This document shows, in pieces, positions 25,872-33,767 of a DNA stretch of 64,000 nt. Positions within the stretch are counted from its first letter, which is position 1. Every line of letters begins with the position of its first letter. The translations under genes were made by a program, and so were the position numbers. A model generated the notes under the pieces. That model was given only the letters and a program-made list of their open reading frames with translations, ran no database searches and had not been told where the DNA came from. This DNA is from UBA1563 sp037440065 (GTDB taxonomy: Bacteria > Bacteroidota > Ignavibacteria > Ignavibacteriales > Ignavibacteriaceae), in the NCBI GenBank assembly GCA_037440065.1, contig JBBIUV010000015.1:558001-622000 (forward strand), read 5' to 3'.

Positions 25872-26480
25872 ATGTACACAAATCAAAGTAAAGTAATTCT
25901 TCTTATTGCCGATATAAGCGGATACACAAATTTTATGCTCGCTAATCGAAATACTATTTCGAAAAGTCATAAGATTATCATCGAACTCATAAAAGCGATC
26001 ATCGAGCATATTGAACTGCCTCTTGAAGTGGCGAAAATCGAAGGTGATGCGGTTTTTCTGTTTGCTCTTAAAGGAAAAGATGAAGAAGAATGGGAAATGT
26101 TACGGAAAAAGATCGGCGAAAAGTTGATCACCTTTTTTGATGTATTTGGTCAAAAAATTAATGAACTGCGCGGCTCGGTGCTCTGCGAAGGTGATGTATG
26201 CATCGCTATTGAAAAACTAAAAATAAAGGTGATTGTACATACCGGTTATGCCGAACTTGTTAAGATTGGTACATTCAGTGAACTTTCCGGGATCGATGTT
26301 ATTCTGGTTCATCGGTTATTAAAAAATTCAGTTCAAGAAAAAGAGTATATCTTAATGACGGAATCAGCATGTACAGAAATCATGTTTCCTAAGATTATTT
26401 GCATTGATACCGGGGTGGAAAAATATGATGATATCGGGGAAGTGAAAACGTTTATTTATTACCACAAAAAATCACAATAA
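25872..26480 (+). CDS. DUF2652 family protein (nucleotide-cyclase-like fold)
   Basis: The 202-residue product matches DUF2652: LLIADISGYTNFMLANR, then EVAKIEGDAVFLFAL and ELSGIDVILVHRLLKNSV. These resemble the class III nucleotide-cyclase catalytic core (the first metal-Asp stretch and the D-A-V segment), but the usual second set of base- and ribose-binding residues is not evident. Catalytic activity is therefore uncertain. Proteins of this family in Bacteroidota are uncharacterised. It is monocistronic and followed by a bidirectional terminator. Confidence 0.75.
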   Translation: MYTNQSKVILLIADISGYTNFMLANRNTISKSHKIIIELIKAIIEHIELPLEVAKIEGDAVFLFALKGKDEEEWEMLRKKIGEKLITFFDVFGQKINELRGSVLCEGDVCIAIEKLKIKVIVHTGYAELVKIGTFSELSGIDVILVHRLLKNSVQEKEYILMTESACTEIMFPKIICIDTGVEKYDDIGEVKTFIYYHKKSQ

Positions 26481-26481
26481 A

Positions 26482-26512
26482 AAAAGCGCAGAAGATAAAC
26501 CTCTGCGCTTTT
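26482..26512. terminator. bidirectional terminator
   Basis: AAAAGCGCAGA pairs with CTGCGCTTTT (one bulged position) around a short loop. It lies between the convergent DUF2652 and tricorn-like genes, with A and T runs on both sides, so it can stop both transcripts. Confidence 0.85.
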
Positions 26513-26525
26513 CCATTTTTTTTAG

Positions 26526-29500
26526 TTACTTACTTTTATTCGGATAAGCTGGTGCCTCCGGAATTTTATTCTTTGCAGTCTTCAGCTCATCCAAAGCCGT
26601 TTGAATCGCTTTATCCAATTGCTGATCGACTCCTTCAAATTCAAGCGCCGGATCGTTATCAATAAAAATGTCGGGATCAACACCGTAACCTTCCATTATC
26701 CAGGATTTTCCTTCAATATCGTACCGAGAAAATTCAGGGCGATTTAATATTCCACCATCAACAAAAGGGAGTGTTCCGCGAATACCGACAACTCCACCCC
26801 AAGAGCGTTTACCGATAAGTTTTCCAAGTTTTGCAGCTTTGAAACGGTATCCGAAAATATCTCCATCGGATGCTGAGAATTCATCGATCAATCCAACTTT
26901 TGGTCCAACGTGCATTCCACCTGGATCATAAGTTGGAGCTGCGTTTCTAGCAATCCCGACCATTGTCCATTCTCTTCTTAATCGTTCCAAAATCATCGGG
27001 GAAACGTTTCCACCGCCATTTCCACGGTCATCAATAATTAACGCTTCTTTTCGTAATTGCGGATAATACAATTTAGAAAATTGATTTAATCCATTCACTC
27101 CCATGTCGGGAATGTGAATGTAACCGACTTTCCCGTCAGTGGCTTTACTAACTTTTTCAATATTGTTTTGCACCCAATTGTAATAGTATAAAGGTTGTTC
27201 ATCATCGGTTGGAATAACAACGGTTTCGCGGCTTCCTTCCAATTTGGGTGATGAATTAATTTTCAGCGTTACTTGTTTGTCTGCTTTATTTTCAAGCAAC
27301 TCAAAAAGATTATTCACATCTGTTACTGGCTTACCGTCAATTGCGGTAATGAATTCACCTTCTTTAACATCAACTCCGATTTCCGATAAAGGAGAGCGGG
27401 TAGCTTTATCCCAATTTTGTCCTTTAAGGATTTTTACAATTTTGTAGAAACCTGATTTATCTTTCTCTAATTTTGCTCCGAGTAAACCAAGTTTAATTCT
27501 TTCTGCCTTTGGATAATCACCACCACCCACATATGAATGTCCTACGCTTAACTCACCAATCATTTCGCCGATTATGTAAGTTAAGTCAGCGCGGTGATTA
27601 ACATATTTAACGAGAGGTTCATAAGTTTTGCGAACTTTCTCCCAATTGTTTCCGTGCATATTTGGATCGAAGAAGAAGTCGCGCATCTGCCTCCATGATT
27701 CATTAAAGATTTGTTCCCATTCAGCGGTGCGGTCAAGATTCATTTTCATGTCAGAAAGATTTAATTTTTCTTTCAACTCGATTTTCGCTGTTGGAAGATC
27801 GATGATCGCATATGAGTTATCAGCGCCCACTATCATTTTCTTTTTATCGGCTGAAATTTCGTAACCGTTAATATCACCAAGTTCGGTTTCTTTCTGTTTT
27901 TTGAAATCAAATAAATAAAGTTTGGCTCTTCTTTCATTGCTGCTATTCCGTTGATAATAAAGGTTTGAACCGGCAGAGGATAAATTACGGTAATTTCCCG
28001 CAGCCGTTGGAATTTCGACGATGCGATTTAAAATTCCGTCTGCATCAACTTTAACTGAAACTTCCGGTTTACTTTCTTTCTTGTCGGATTTTTCAGCTGA
28101 TTCTTTTTTATCTGATTTCTTCTCATCTTTTATTTCAACTTCATCACTGGTTGGCGCGAAAGGGGATTTTGTATCTTTTGCGAGCGTTAGCAAATATAAT
28201 TTGGACATATCTAAATAAGCATGATTCCATTCCGTGTTGCTGTACACCGGTTGAAAATTTCTATCCGAAATGAAATACAAATATTTGCCGTCTTCACTAA
28301 ACGAAGGGCTGCCGGAATCGTACCAGCCGTCGGTTACCGCAAAAGATTTTTTATCCTCAAGCGAATAGAGATAAATTTTTCCCATCCCGATCTCTTCAGG
28401 CTTTGCGAAAGAAATCCATTTGGAATCGGGCGACCAAGTGAAATCTGTAATTTCCCAGGCTGTTGCTTCTTCAACTTGAGTAACGCTTTTTGATTCTACG
28501 TCAACAAATTGCAAGCGAAGCTTTTTATCGTTCCATAAAATCTTTTTGCTATCCGGTGACCAGGCAATATTAAACTTATACGTATCTGCTCCTTTTGTTA
28601 ATTGAACTGGAGAGCCGCTGCCATCTTGAGGCATGATATAAATTTCATCCTCACCTGAAGCGTCAGAAATATAAGCTATCCATTTCCCGTTTGGCGACCA
28701 TTTGGAGCTTCTTTCATGCACACCGGATGTATTTGTAAGATTTCTGGTAGGTCCGTTTTTTTGCGGAACGGTAAACATTTCTCCTCGTGAACCAAACAAG
28801 GCGCGTTTGCCGTCTGGAGAAATTTCAAAATTTGTAACTGATTTTGACACATCAATTAACCCGCCTCTGCCAAGACTAAAATCTTCGTTTAAATAGATAG
28901 TAACTTTTTCAAGTTTCTCGGTTGCCAAATCGAATTTGTAAATGTACCCGCCGTTCTCAAATACAACTGCTTTATCTCCTATCGAAGGAAATTTTACATC
29001 GTATTCGGTGAAAGAAGTAAGCTGCTTTGTTTCCTTTGTATCTAGTGAATAGGAGAAAAGATTAAGCGTTTTTGTTCTATCGGAAATAAAATAGACTTTG
29101 TTCCCGCTCCACATTGGGAAAATATCTTGCGCAGGATTGTTGGTAATGTTTTCAGTTTTTTTCGTTTTGAAATCGTAAACCCAAACATCATCTGCTTGGC
29201 CGCCGCGGTAACGTTTCCATGTCCTAAATTCGCGGAAGACTCTGTTGTAAGCCAATTTGGTTTCGTCGGGCGAATAAGCACAAAAACCGCCGCGAGGCAA
29301 AGGCAACTGTGCAGGTAAATTTCCCTTTGTATCAACTAAAAAAAGTTGTCCTTTAAAATCGTTAAACTCGATCATCCGCGAACGGAAGACAAGTTCATTA
29401 TTATTTTTCCAGGCCATCACAATATTATTCGGTCCCATTCTATCTGAGACATCATCACGATTCAAAGTCGCGGTGTAGGTTAATCTTTTTGGAACTCCTC

Positions 29501-29783
29501 CTTCGGCAGGCATTAAATATACTTCAGTGTTGCCGTCGTATTGTCCCGAGAAAGCTAATTGTTTCCCGTCGGGGGAAAATTTTGCGAACATTTCAAAACC
29601 GATGTCACTCGTTAATTTGCGCGCGGTTCCTCCGTTCGCATCAACAGTGTATAAATTACCGGCGTAGGTAAAAACAAGTTGGTTTCCGTGAATAGTAGGG
29701 AAGCGAAGGAGCCTTGCTTCCTGCTGTGCAAAAATTTGCATACCGAAAAGAAGCATTGTGAACAAGAGTGTTAGTCGTTTCAT
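26526..29783 (-). CDS. secreted tricorn-like protease (S41 family)
   Basis: Large exported peptidase related to archaeal tricorn. The 1085-residue product has a signal peptide (to ~20, ending FAQ). A WD/TolB-like propeller (~25-310) is followed by a second propeller (~315-560). A low-complexity Lys/Glu/Asp/Ser linker (~560-595, KKSDKKESAEKSDKKES) comes next, then a helical C1-like region (~690-760), a PDZ domain (~765-860, EGEFITAIDGKPVTDVNNLF) and the S41 catalytic domain. The latter holds IDDRGNGGGNVSP and nucleophile Ser in DEFSASDGDIFGYRF. The C-terminal helix ends in polar residues. It is monocistronic on the minus strand. Confidence 0.92.
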   Translation of the reverse strand: MKRLTLLFTMLLFGMQIFAQQEARLLRFPTIHGNQLVFTYAGNLYTVDANGGTARKLTSDIGFEMFAKFSPDGKQLAFSGQYDGNTEVYLMPAEGGVPKRLTYTATLNRDDVSDRMGPNNIVMAWKNNNELVFRSRMIEFNDFKGQLFLVDTKGNLPAQLPLPRGGFCAYSPDETKLAYNRVFREFRTWKRYRGGQADDVWVYDFKTKKTENITNNPAQDIFPMWSGNKVYFISDRTKTLNLFSYSLDTKETKQLTSFTEYDVKFPSIGDKAVVFENGGYIYKFDLATEKLEKVTIYLNEDFSLGRGGLIDVSKSVTNFEISPDGKRALFGSRGEMFTVPQKNGPTRNLTNTSGVHERSSKWSPNGKWIAYISDASGEDEIYIMPQDGSGSPVQLTKGADTYKFNIAWSPDSKKILWNDKKLRLQFVDVESKSVTQVEEATAWEITDFTWSPDSKWISFAKPEEIGMGKIYLYSLEDKKSFAVTDGWYDSGSPSFSEDGKYLYFISDRNFQPVYSNTEWNHAYLDMSKLYLLTLAKDTKSPFAPTSDEVEIKDEKKSDKKESAEKSDKKESKPEVSVKVDADGILNRIVEIPTAAGNYRNLSSAGSNLYYQRNSSNERRAKLYLFDFKKQKETELGDINGYEISADKKKMIVGADNSYAIIDLPTAKIELKEKLNLSDMKMNLDRTAEWEQIFNESWRQMRDFFFDPNMHGNNWEKVRKTYEPLVKYVNHRADLTYIIGEMIGELSVGHSYVGGGDYPKAERIKLGLLGAKLEKDKSGFYKIVKILKGQNWDKATRSPLSEIGVDVKEGEFITAIDGKPVTDVNNLFELLENKADKQVTLKINSSPKLEGSRETVVIPTDDEQPLYYYNWVQNNIEKVSKATDGKVGYIHIPDMGVNGLNQFSKLYYPQLRKEALIIDDRGNGGGNVSPMILERLRREWTMVGIARNAAPTYDPGGMHVGPKVGLIDEFSASDGDIFGYRFKAAKLGKLIGKRSWGGVVGIRGTLPFVDGGILNRPEFSRYDIEGKSWIMEGYGVDPDIFIDNDPALEFEGVDQQLDKAIQTALDELKTAKNKIPEAPAYPNKSK

Positions 29784-29891
29784 ACAAAACCTTTTTAATT
29801 ATTTGGAGAGAAATTTTATTTGAACTTAACTTTTCATGTTTTAACACGAAAGAATTTAATGAAGAACGGCAATATATTTTGATGGAGCTGG

Positions 29892-30263
29892 TTACTTTTT
29901 TTTCTGTTGTACCGATCTTTTTTCTTTTAAGAACCATTCATTATCTAATTGATTTATCTTTGCCACTTCGCTCAGCCAGAGCAATTCACGAGGCGCAGGG
30001 TCTTCTTTGGAGATAACTAACTTTAAACATTCTCCAATAAATTCCTGTGCCACCGCAGGCTTGGAAAATTGGATCGGGGTGTTTGGTACAAAATCATTTG
30101 CAAGAATATTTTGTATTGTTTCGTTTATAAAATCGGGACTGAATCCGAAACGGTTTGAGGCGCTGGAGATTATATCTTTTTCGCCCTCTTCAATTTTGTT
30201 GTTCATTTTTGCAACTATAAGGAGACCTTTTAAATAGTTGCTTTTATCGAGTACGGTAAACAA
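29892..30263 (-). CDS. hypothetical protein, possibly TerB-like helical fold
   Basis: A 123-residue, mostly helical protein. The segment YLKGLLIVAKMNNKIEEGEK with DIISSASNRFGFS resembles the helix pair of TerB-like (tellurite-resistance associated) domains, including the K-x-x-x-x-E-x-x-x-I spacing. The match is weak and made by eye. No signal peptide or membrane segment. The C-terminus ends in a Lys/Gln tract. It lies 108 bp upstream of the tricorn-like gene on the same strand and is divergent from the VanX-like gene. The function is unknown. Confidence 0.55.
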   Translation of the reverse strand: MFTVLDKSNYLKGLLIVAKMNNKIEEGEKDIISSASNRFGFSPDFINETIQNILANDFVPNTPIQFSKPAVAQEFIGECLKLVISKEDPAPRELLWLSEVAKINQLDNEWFLKEKRSVQQKKK

Positions 30264-30406
30264 ATCGTCTCCCTTTCCTAATGTTGTACTGAAACTTAAG
30301 AAATATGTTAATTGTTAGAAAGGAAAATTTTTTGTTATCAACTCAAAATTTGTAATTTTCTTGCGAGGGAATATTTGCATCTTTGCTGAAGTAAAAAGGA
30401 TTTGAA

Positions 30407-31138
30407 ATGACGATCATCAATATTAAAAATACGCGAACTATGGGTGGTGTAAAAGCCGTTTTGTTGCTTTCATTCTTTTTGTTTTTTGTTTCAAAAATTT
30501 TGGCGCAGGAAATTCCCAAGAATAGCTATGGGCTTGCCGTTGTTAGTGATCCCACTCTCTATCTTCAATTAGTTAAACAAGACAGCACAAAAGAATTAGT
30601 TAATCTTGAAAAATTTATTCCCGGACTTTTTATTGATGTTCGTTACGCATGTGAAAACAACTTTGCGAAGACGAAGTTTTATGAAAGTCCAAAAATATTT
30701 TTACGATTACCCGCAGCTGTTGCACTTCAAAAGATTCAAAGGGAATTATTGCAGCAAGATCTTTCACTAAAAATATTTGATGCATACCGCCCCTATTCTG
30801 TAACTGAAAAAATGTGGGAATTTGTCCACGATGCAAGATATGCTGCCGATCCCCAAACCGGTTCGCGCCATAACCGCGCCTGCGCTGTTGATGTTACTTT
30901 GGTTGATCTAAAAACAAAGACAGAATTAGAAATGCCTACGCCTTATGATGATTTTACCGAAAAAGCTCATCACGATTACAATGATTTATCTGAATATGTT
31001 TTAAAGAACCGTGAATTGCTTAAAACAATAATGACAAAGTATGGATTTGAAATTCTCGATTCAGAATGGTGGCATTACGATTTCTCCGGTTGGAAAAATT
31101 TTGAACTGCTGGACATTCCGTTTGAAGAATTAGAATGA
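30407..31138 (+). CDS. exported D-alanyl-D-alanine dipeptidase (VanX/M15D family)
   Basis: Zinc peptidase that cleaves D-Ala-D-Ala, in peptidoglycan turnover rather than vancomycin resistance when alone, as here. A signal peptide (to ~34, FFLFFVSKILAQ) precedes the catalytic domain. FIPGLFIDVRYACENNF and IFDAYRPYSVTEKMWEF are conserved. Zinc ligands are His and Asp in GSRHNRACAVDVTL and His in DSEWWHYDF; the catalytic Glu is in the same EWWH motif. Length 243 is normal. AAAAAGGA supports ATG 30407; an internal Met at residue 12 could also serve. No vanH or vanA genes are nearby. Confidence 0.9.
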   Translation: MTIINIKNTRTMGGVKAVLLLSFFLFFVSKILAQEIPKNSYGLAVVSDPTLYLQLVKQDSTKELVNLEKFIPGLFIDVRYACENNFAKTKFYESPKIFLRLPAAVALQKIQRELLQQDLSLKIFDAYRPYSVTEKMWEFVHDARYAADPQTGSRHNRACAVDVTLVDLKTKTELEMPTPYDDFTEKAHHDYNDLSEYVLKNRELLKTIMTKYGFEILDSEWWHYDFSGWKNFELLDIPFEELE

Positions 31139-31150
31139 GCGAAGATAATT

Positions 31151-31294
31151 TGAATTGCCACGAGCTTTAGCTCGTGGATTATGAAACAATTTAATATCGG
31201 CTTTAGCCGCAATTTTTAATTCTATTTTGGGCTAAAGCCCAAAGCATGGTTCGTAATTTATACCCACGACTTAAAAGTCGTGGCAATGCAATTG
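31151..31294. repeat. REP/MITE-like palindromic element
   Basis: The 144-bp segment has terminal inverted repeats ATTGCCACGA (31154-31163) and TCGTGGCAAT (31278-31287). It is made of four hairpins: CCACGAGC/GCTCGTGG (31158-31177), CGGCTTTAGCCG (31198-31209), GGGCTAAAGCCC (31229-31240) and CCACGACT/AGTCGTGG (31264-31283). It contains no coding frame. The layout is that of repetitive extragenic palindromes or a miniature transposable element mobilised in trans. It lies between the VanX-like gene and queT-type gene and could also end the former's transcript. Confidence 0.75.
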
Positions 31295-31368
31295 AATAAT
31301 TTGCTAGTATCGGAACTAATCTCCATGAAAAATCATTTTAAAAGAAAACAAATTTTATAAGAGTAGTT

Positions 31369-32079
31369 ATGCAAAAAGAAAATGAACCAACATCTCCAAT
31401 CTCTGTGAAGAAATATAAATTTTACGATTTTATTATGGCGGCATTTGTTACAATTCTTCTTTGCTCCAATATTATCGGGGCGGAAAAGGTTGTATCATTG
31501 TTCGGTTTTACTTTCGGCGCCGGAATTCTTTTCTTTCCCATCAGTTATTTCTTTAACGATATTTTGACTGAAGTTTACGGTTACGCCCGTTCGCGCAAAG
31601 TTGTTTGGGCTGGATTTGCGGCATTAGGTTTTGCTTCTATCATGTCTGCTGTGGTTGTTGGTTTACCTCCTGCCCAGGGTTGGATGCATCAAGATGCATA
31701 TGTTGTTGTGTTCGGACAAGCGACAAGAATTGTATTAGCCTCACTAACAGCATTTTTCAGCGGGGAATTTGTTAACTCTTTTGTCCTTGCAAAAATGAAA
31801 CTTTCCACCAACGGAAAATATTTGTGGACAAGAACCATCGGCTCTACTATTGCCGGTGAAGCGGTTGATTCTCTCATCTTTTATCCCGTTGCTTTTTACG
31901 GCTTCTGGCCCAATGATCTTCTTCTAAAAGTGATGCTAACAAATTACATCTTAAAAGTTCTCTGGGAAGTAATTGCAACGCCGATGACTTACAAAGTTGT
32001 AAATTACTTAAAACGAAAAGAGAACGAAGACTATTATGACCGCAACACTAACTTCACTCCGTTCTCAATTGAAACATAA
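31369..32079 (+). CDS. queuosine precursor transporter (YhhQ/VUT family)
   Basis: Inner-membrane carrier of the 7-cyano-7-deazaguanine family of precursors used for queuosine in tRNA. The 236-residue product has six helices: IMAAFVTILLCSNIIGAEKV, ILFFPISYFFNDILTEVYGY (the F-P-I-S-Y-x-x-x-D-x-x-T-E-V-Y signature), YARSRKVVWAGF, RTIGSTIAGEAVDSLIFYP and LWEVIATPMTY. These motifs identify the family. It is monocistronic. I see no preQ1-riboswitch-like pseudoknot upstream, and no other queuosine genes are nearby. Confidence 0.92.
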   Translation: MQKENEPTSPISVKKYKFYDFIMAAFVTILLCSNIIGAEKVVSLFGFTFGAGILFFPISYFFNDILTEVYGYARSRKVVWAGFAALGFASIMSAVVVGLPPAQGWMHQDAYVVVFGQATRIVLASLTAFFSGEFVNSFVLAKMKLSTNGKYLWTRTIGSTIAGEAVDSLIFYPVAFYGFWPNDLLLKVMLTNYILKVLWEVIATPMTYKVVNYLKRKENEDYYDRNTNFTPFSIET

Positions 32080-32261
32080 CTATACTAAAAAAAATAAATA
32101 TATTAGAAAACATTTGCTTACCTAATATTTTTTTTTGATTATAGTTACGAAAATAATTCTTTTTCAATGCGTTCTGGTTTTGGTGTATTTTTATTTTATG
32201 TTATTTGCAGGTAAGTGTAACTAAGGGTTCTAAATAAACATATATCTTTCTTAGGAGGGAT

Positions 32262-32426
32262 ATGAAAACTTTTTTTGATGAGTATAAACTTTTTCTTTTA
32301 GCGCTTCATCCGTTCTACGGAAGAAGTTCTCTACAAAAAATCTTGCTCGTGATCTTGCTCTCACTCTCTTCTTCTTTCTTATTCTTAATTTTACTCTTTA
32401 CCCAAAACCCCGGAGCCATGCTATGA
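32262..32426 (+). CDS. 54-residue membrane protein heading a secreted-protein operon
   Basis: The frame starts at ATG 32262 behind a strong ribosome binding site (AGGAGGGAT), and its stop codon overlaps the start of the next gene (ATGA at 32423-32426). The N-terminal half is MKTFFDEYKLFLLALHPFYG, with two Arg/Ser residues. Then comes one hydrophobic helix (KILLVILLSLSSSFLFLILL), and the end is FTQNPGAML. The strong Shine-Dalgarno sequence and coupling to the lipoprotein gene argue that it is real. No known family is recognised. It may assist export or act as a small membrane factor for the following secreted proteins. Confidence 0.65.
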   Translation: MKTFFDEYKLFLLALHPFYGRSSLQKILLVILLSLSSSFLFLILLFTQNPGAML

Positions 32427-33736
32427 ACCGCTTTGTTTTTCTTATTACGCTTATCTGTATTCTTGCGGTAAACCTTAGTTGTAAAAAAGCATCGACAGAA
32501 CCAAGCCTAACAGCAACTCTATCTGTAGAAGATGTTTCTTGCACCGAAGCATGGGTGAAAATAACAAGCGCCAATTTCCAAAACCCAAGCTCTCTTGCTT
32601 TATTTGTTGATGATAAGCCGAACCAGAGTATTACCCTTGTAAGCAGCGATACGGTATTGTATGTAGATTCCCTCCTCCCCAGCCGGAGCTATAAAATAAA
32701 AGCAGTTTTTGCCACCAACAACCGGCAACAAACCACCAACGAAGTAATTGCCAAAACGATGGATACCACTAACCACAACTTTACCTGGCAAACCTTTACC
32801 TTTGGCGAGCATAGCAGCAGTACTCTTTACGATGTTGCTATAATAAATGAAAACAACATTTGGGCGGTTGGTGAAATATATATGAAAGATTCTCTCGGTA
32901 ATCCTGACCCGATAGCGTATAATGCCGCCCACTGGAACGGAAGTAAGTGGGAAGTAAAAAAGATTTCGGTGTTATATAAAGGTAATCAAACGGTCGCACC
33001 GTTAGAAGGAGTTTTTGCACTCCCTACAGGCGAAATTATTTTCTCAAGTGGTTTGCCATATTTACCTCAAACCGGCGGATGGAAATTATACCACCTATGG
33101 GATATGGGTGTTTTGAATCAAAATGACGGTGGAGTAAATAAAATTTGGGGTACTTCAATCAATGATCTGTATTTTGTTGGAAGAAAAGGAACTATCGTGC
33201 ACTACGATGGGAAGAGCTGGAAGAAGATAGATAGCGGAACGACGTTAGATATAAATGATATTTGGGGAGATTATAATAAGAGAACTCAAGAGTGGGAAAT
33301 TTTAGCTGTAGCCGCAAACAAATTTTTAAATGAAGGCTCTACTCTATTAAAAATCGAGAAAACAATAGCAAAAGAATTAAATAAGGTTGGGCTACCCTGG
33401 AGCTTGAGTTCCGTTTGGTTTCAATCTTCAAAAAATTATTTTATCGGTGGGGATGGACTTTTCTCTAATAAAAAGATAAATAATGACTGGACAAAAGTGA
33501 CTGATTTCCCAACTTTTTATAAAGATAGAGTAAGAGGTTTGGGATCAAATGATATTGTTATTAGTGGTTCCAATGGGTTGTTATCTCATTTTAATGGTTT
33601 CACTTGGCGCCACTACCAAAATAGTGAATTGCCATACTTTACCGGTAGGTTCTTATCCGCGGCTATAAAAAACGACATCATTGTAGCTGTTGGATGGGAA
33701 AACCAGCGGTCAATAATAACTTTAGGAAGAAGATAA
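32423..33736 (+). CDS. lipoprotein with Fn3-like domain and beta-propeller
   Basis: A 437-residue exported lipoprotein. The signal peptide ends in a lipobox with Cys at ~20 (AVNLSCKKAS). Residues ~28-115 look like an Ig/fibronectin-like domain (SVEDVSCTEAWVKITSANF). The remainder consists of blade-like repeats with the W-x-x-x and I-W-A/G-x motifs: IINENNIWAVGEIYMKDS, IWGTSINDLYFVGRKGTIVH, YDGKSWKKIDSGTTLDINDI and GSNGLLSHFNGFTWRHYQN. This indicates a beta-propeller fold. It is translationally coupled to the 54-residue membrane protein and followed 31 bp later by the large type IX-secreted protein, so the three probably form an operon. Role unknown; surface binding is a reasonable guess. Confidence 0.72.
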   Translation: MNRFVFLITLICILAVNLSCKKASTEPSLTATLSVEDVSCTEAWVKITSANFQNPSSLALFVDDKPNQSITLVSSDTVLYVDSLLPSRSYKIKAVFATNNRQQTTNEVIAKTMDTTNHNFTWQTFTFGEHSSSTLYDVAIINENNIWAVGEIYMKDSLGNPDPIAYNAAHWNGSKWEVKKISVLYKGNQTVAPLEGVFALPTGEIIFSSGLPYLPQTGGWKLYHLWDMGVLNQNDGGVNKIWGTSINDLYFVGRKGTIVHYDGKSWKKIDSGTTLDINDIWGDYNKRTQEWEILAVAANKFLNEGSTLLKIEKTIAKELNKVGLPWSLSSVWFQSSKNYFIGGDGLFSNKKINNDWTKVTDFPTFYKDRVRGLGSNDIVISGSNGLLSHFNGFTWRHYQNSELPYFTGRFLSAAIKNDIIVAVGWENQRSIITLGRR

Positions 33737-33767
33737 ATAATTGTCGCAATTAAGAAGGAGCAGATAT

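Noticed and set aside
26526..29783. Reading the two propeller halves of the tricorn-like protein as separate genes.
   Set aside because: The frame is continuous and the PDZ and S41 parts follow in the normal order.
31330..31368. preQ1 riboswitch before the queuosine-precursor transporter gene.
   Set aside because: No C-rich-loop hairpin followed by an A-rich tail could be found; the upstream DNA is the REP-like element.
32080..32261. Possible riboswitch or terminator after the queuosine transporter gene.
   Set aside because: Only A/T-rich sequence and a distant 7-bp complementarity (CTTACCT/AGGTAAG); no stable fold was seen.
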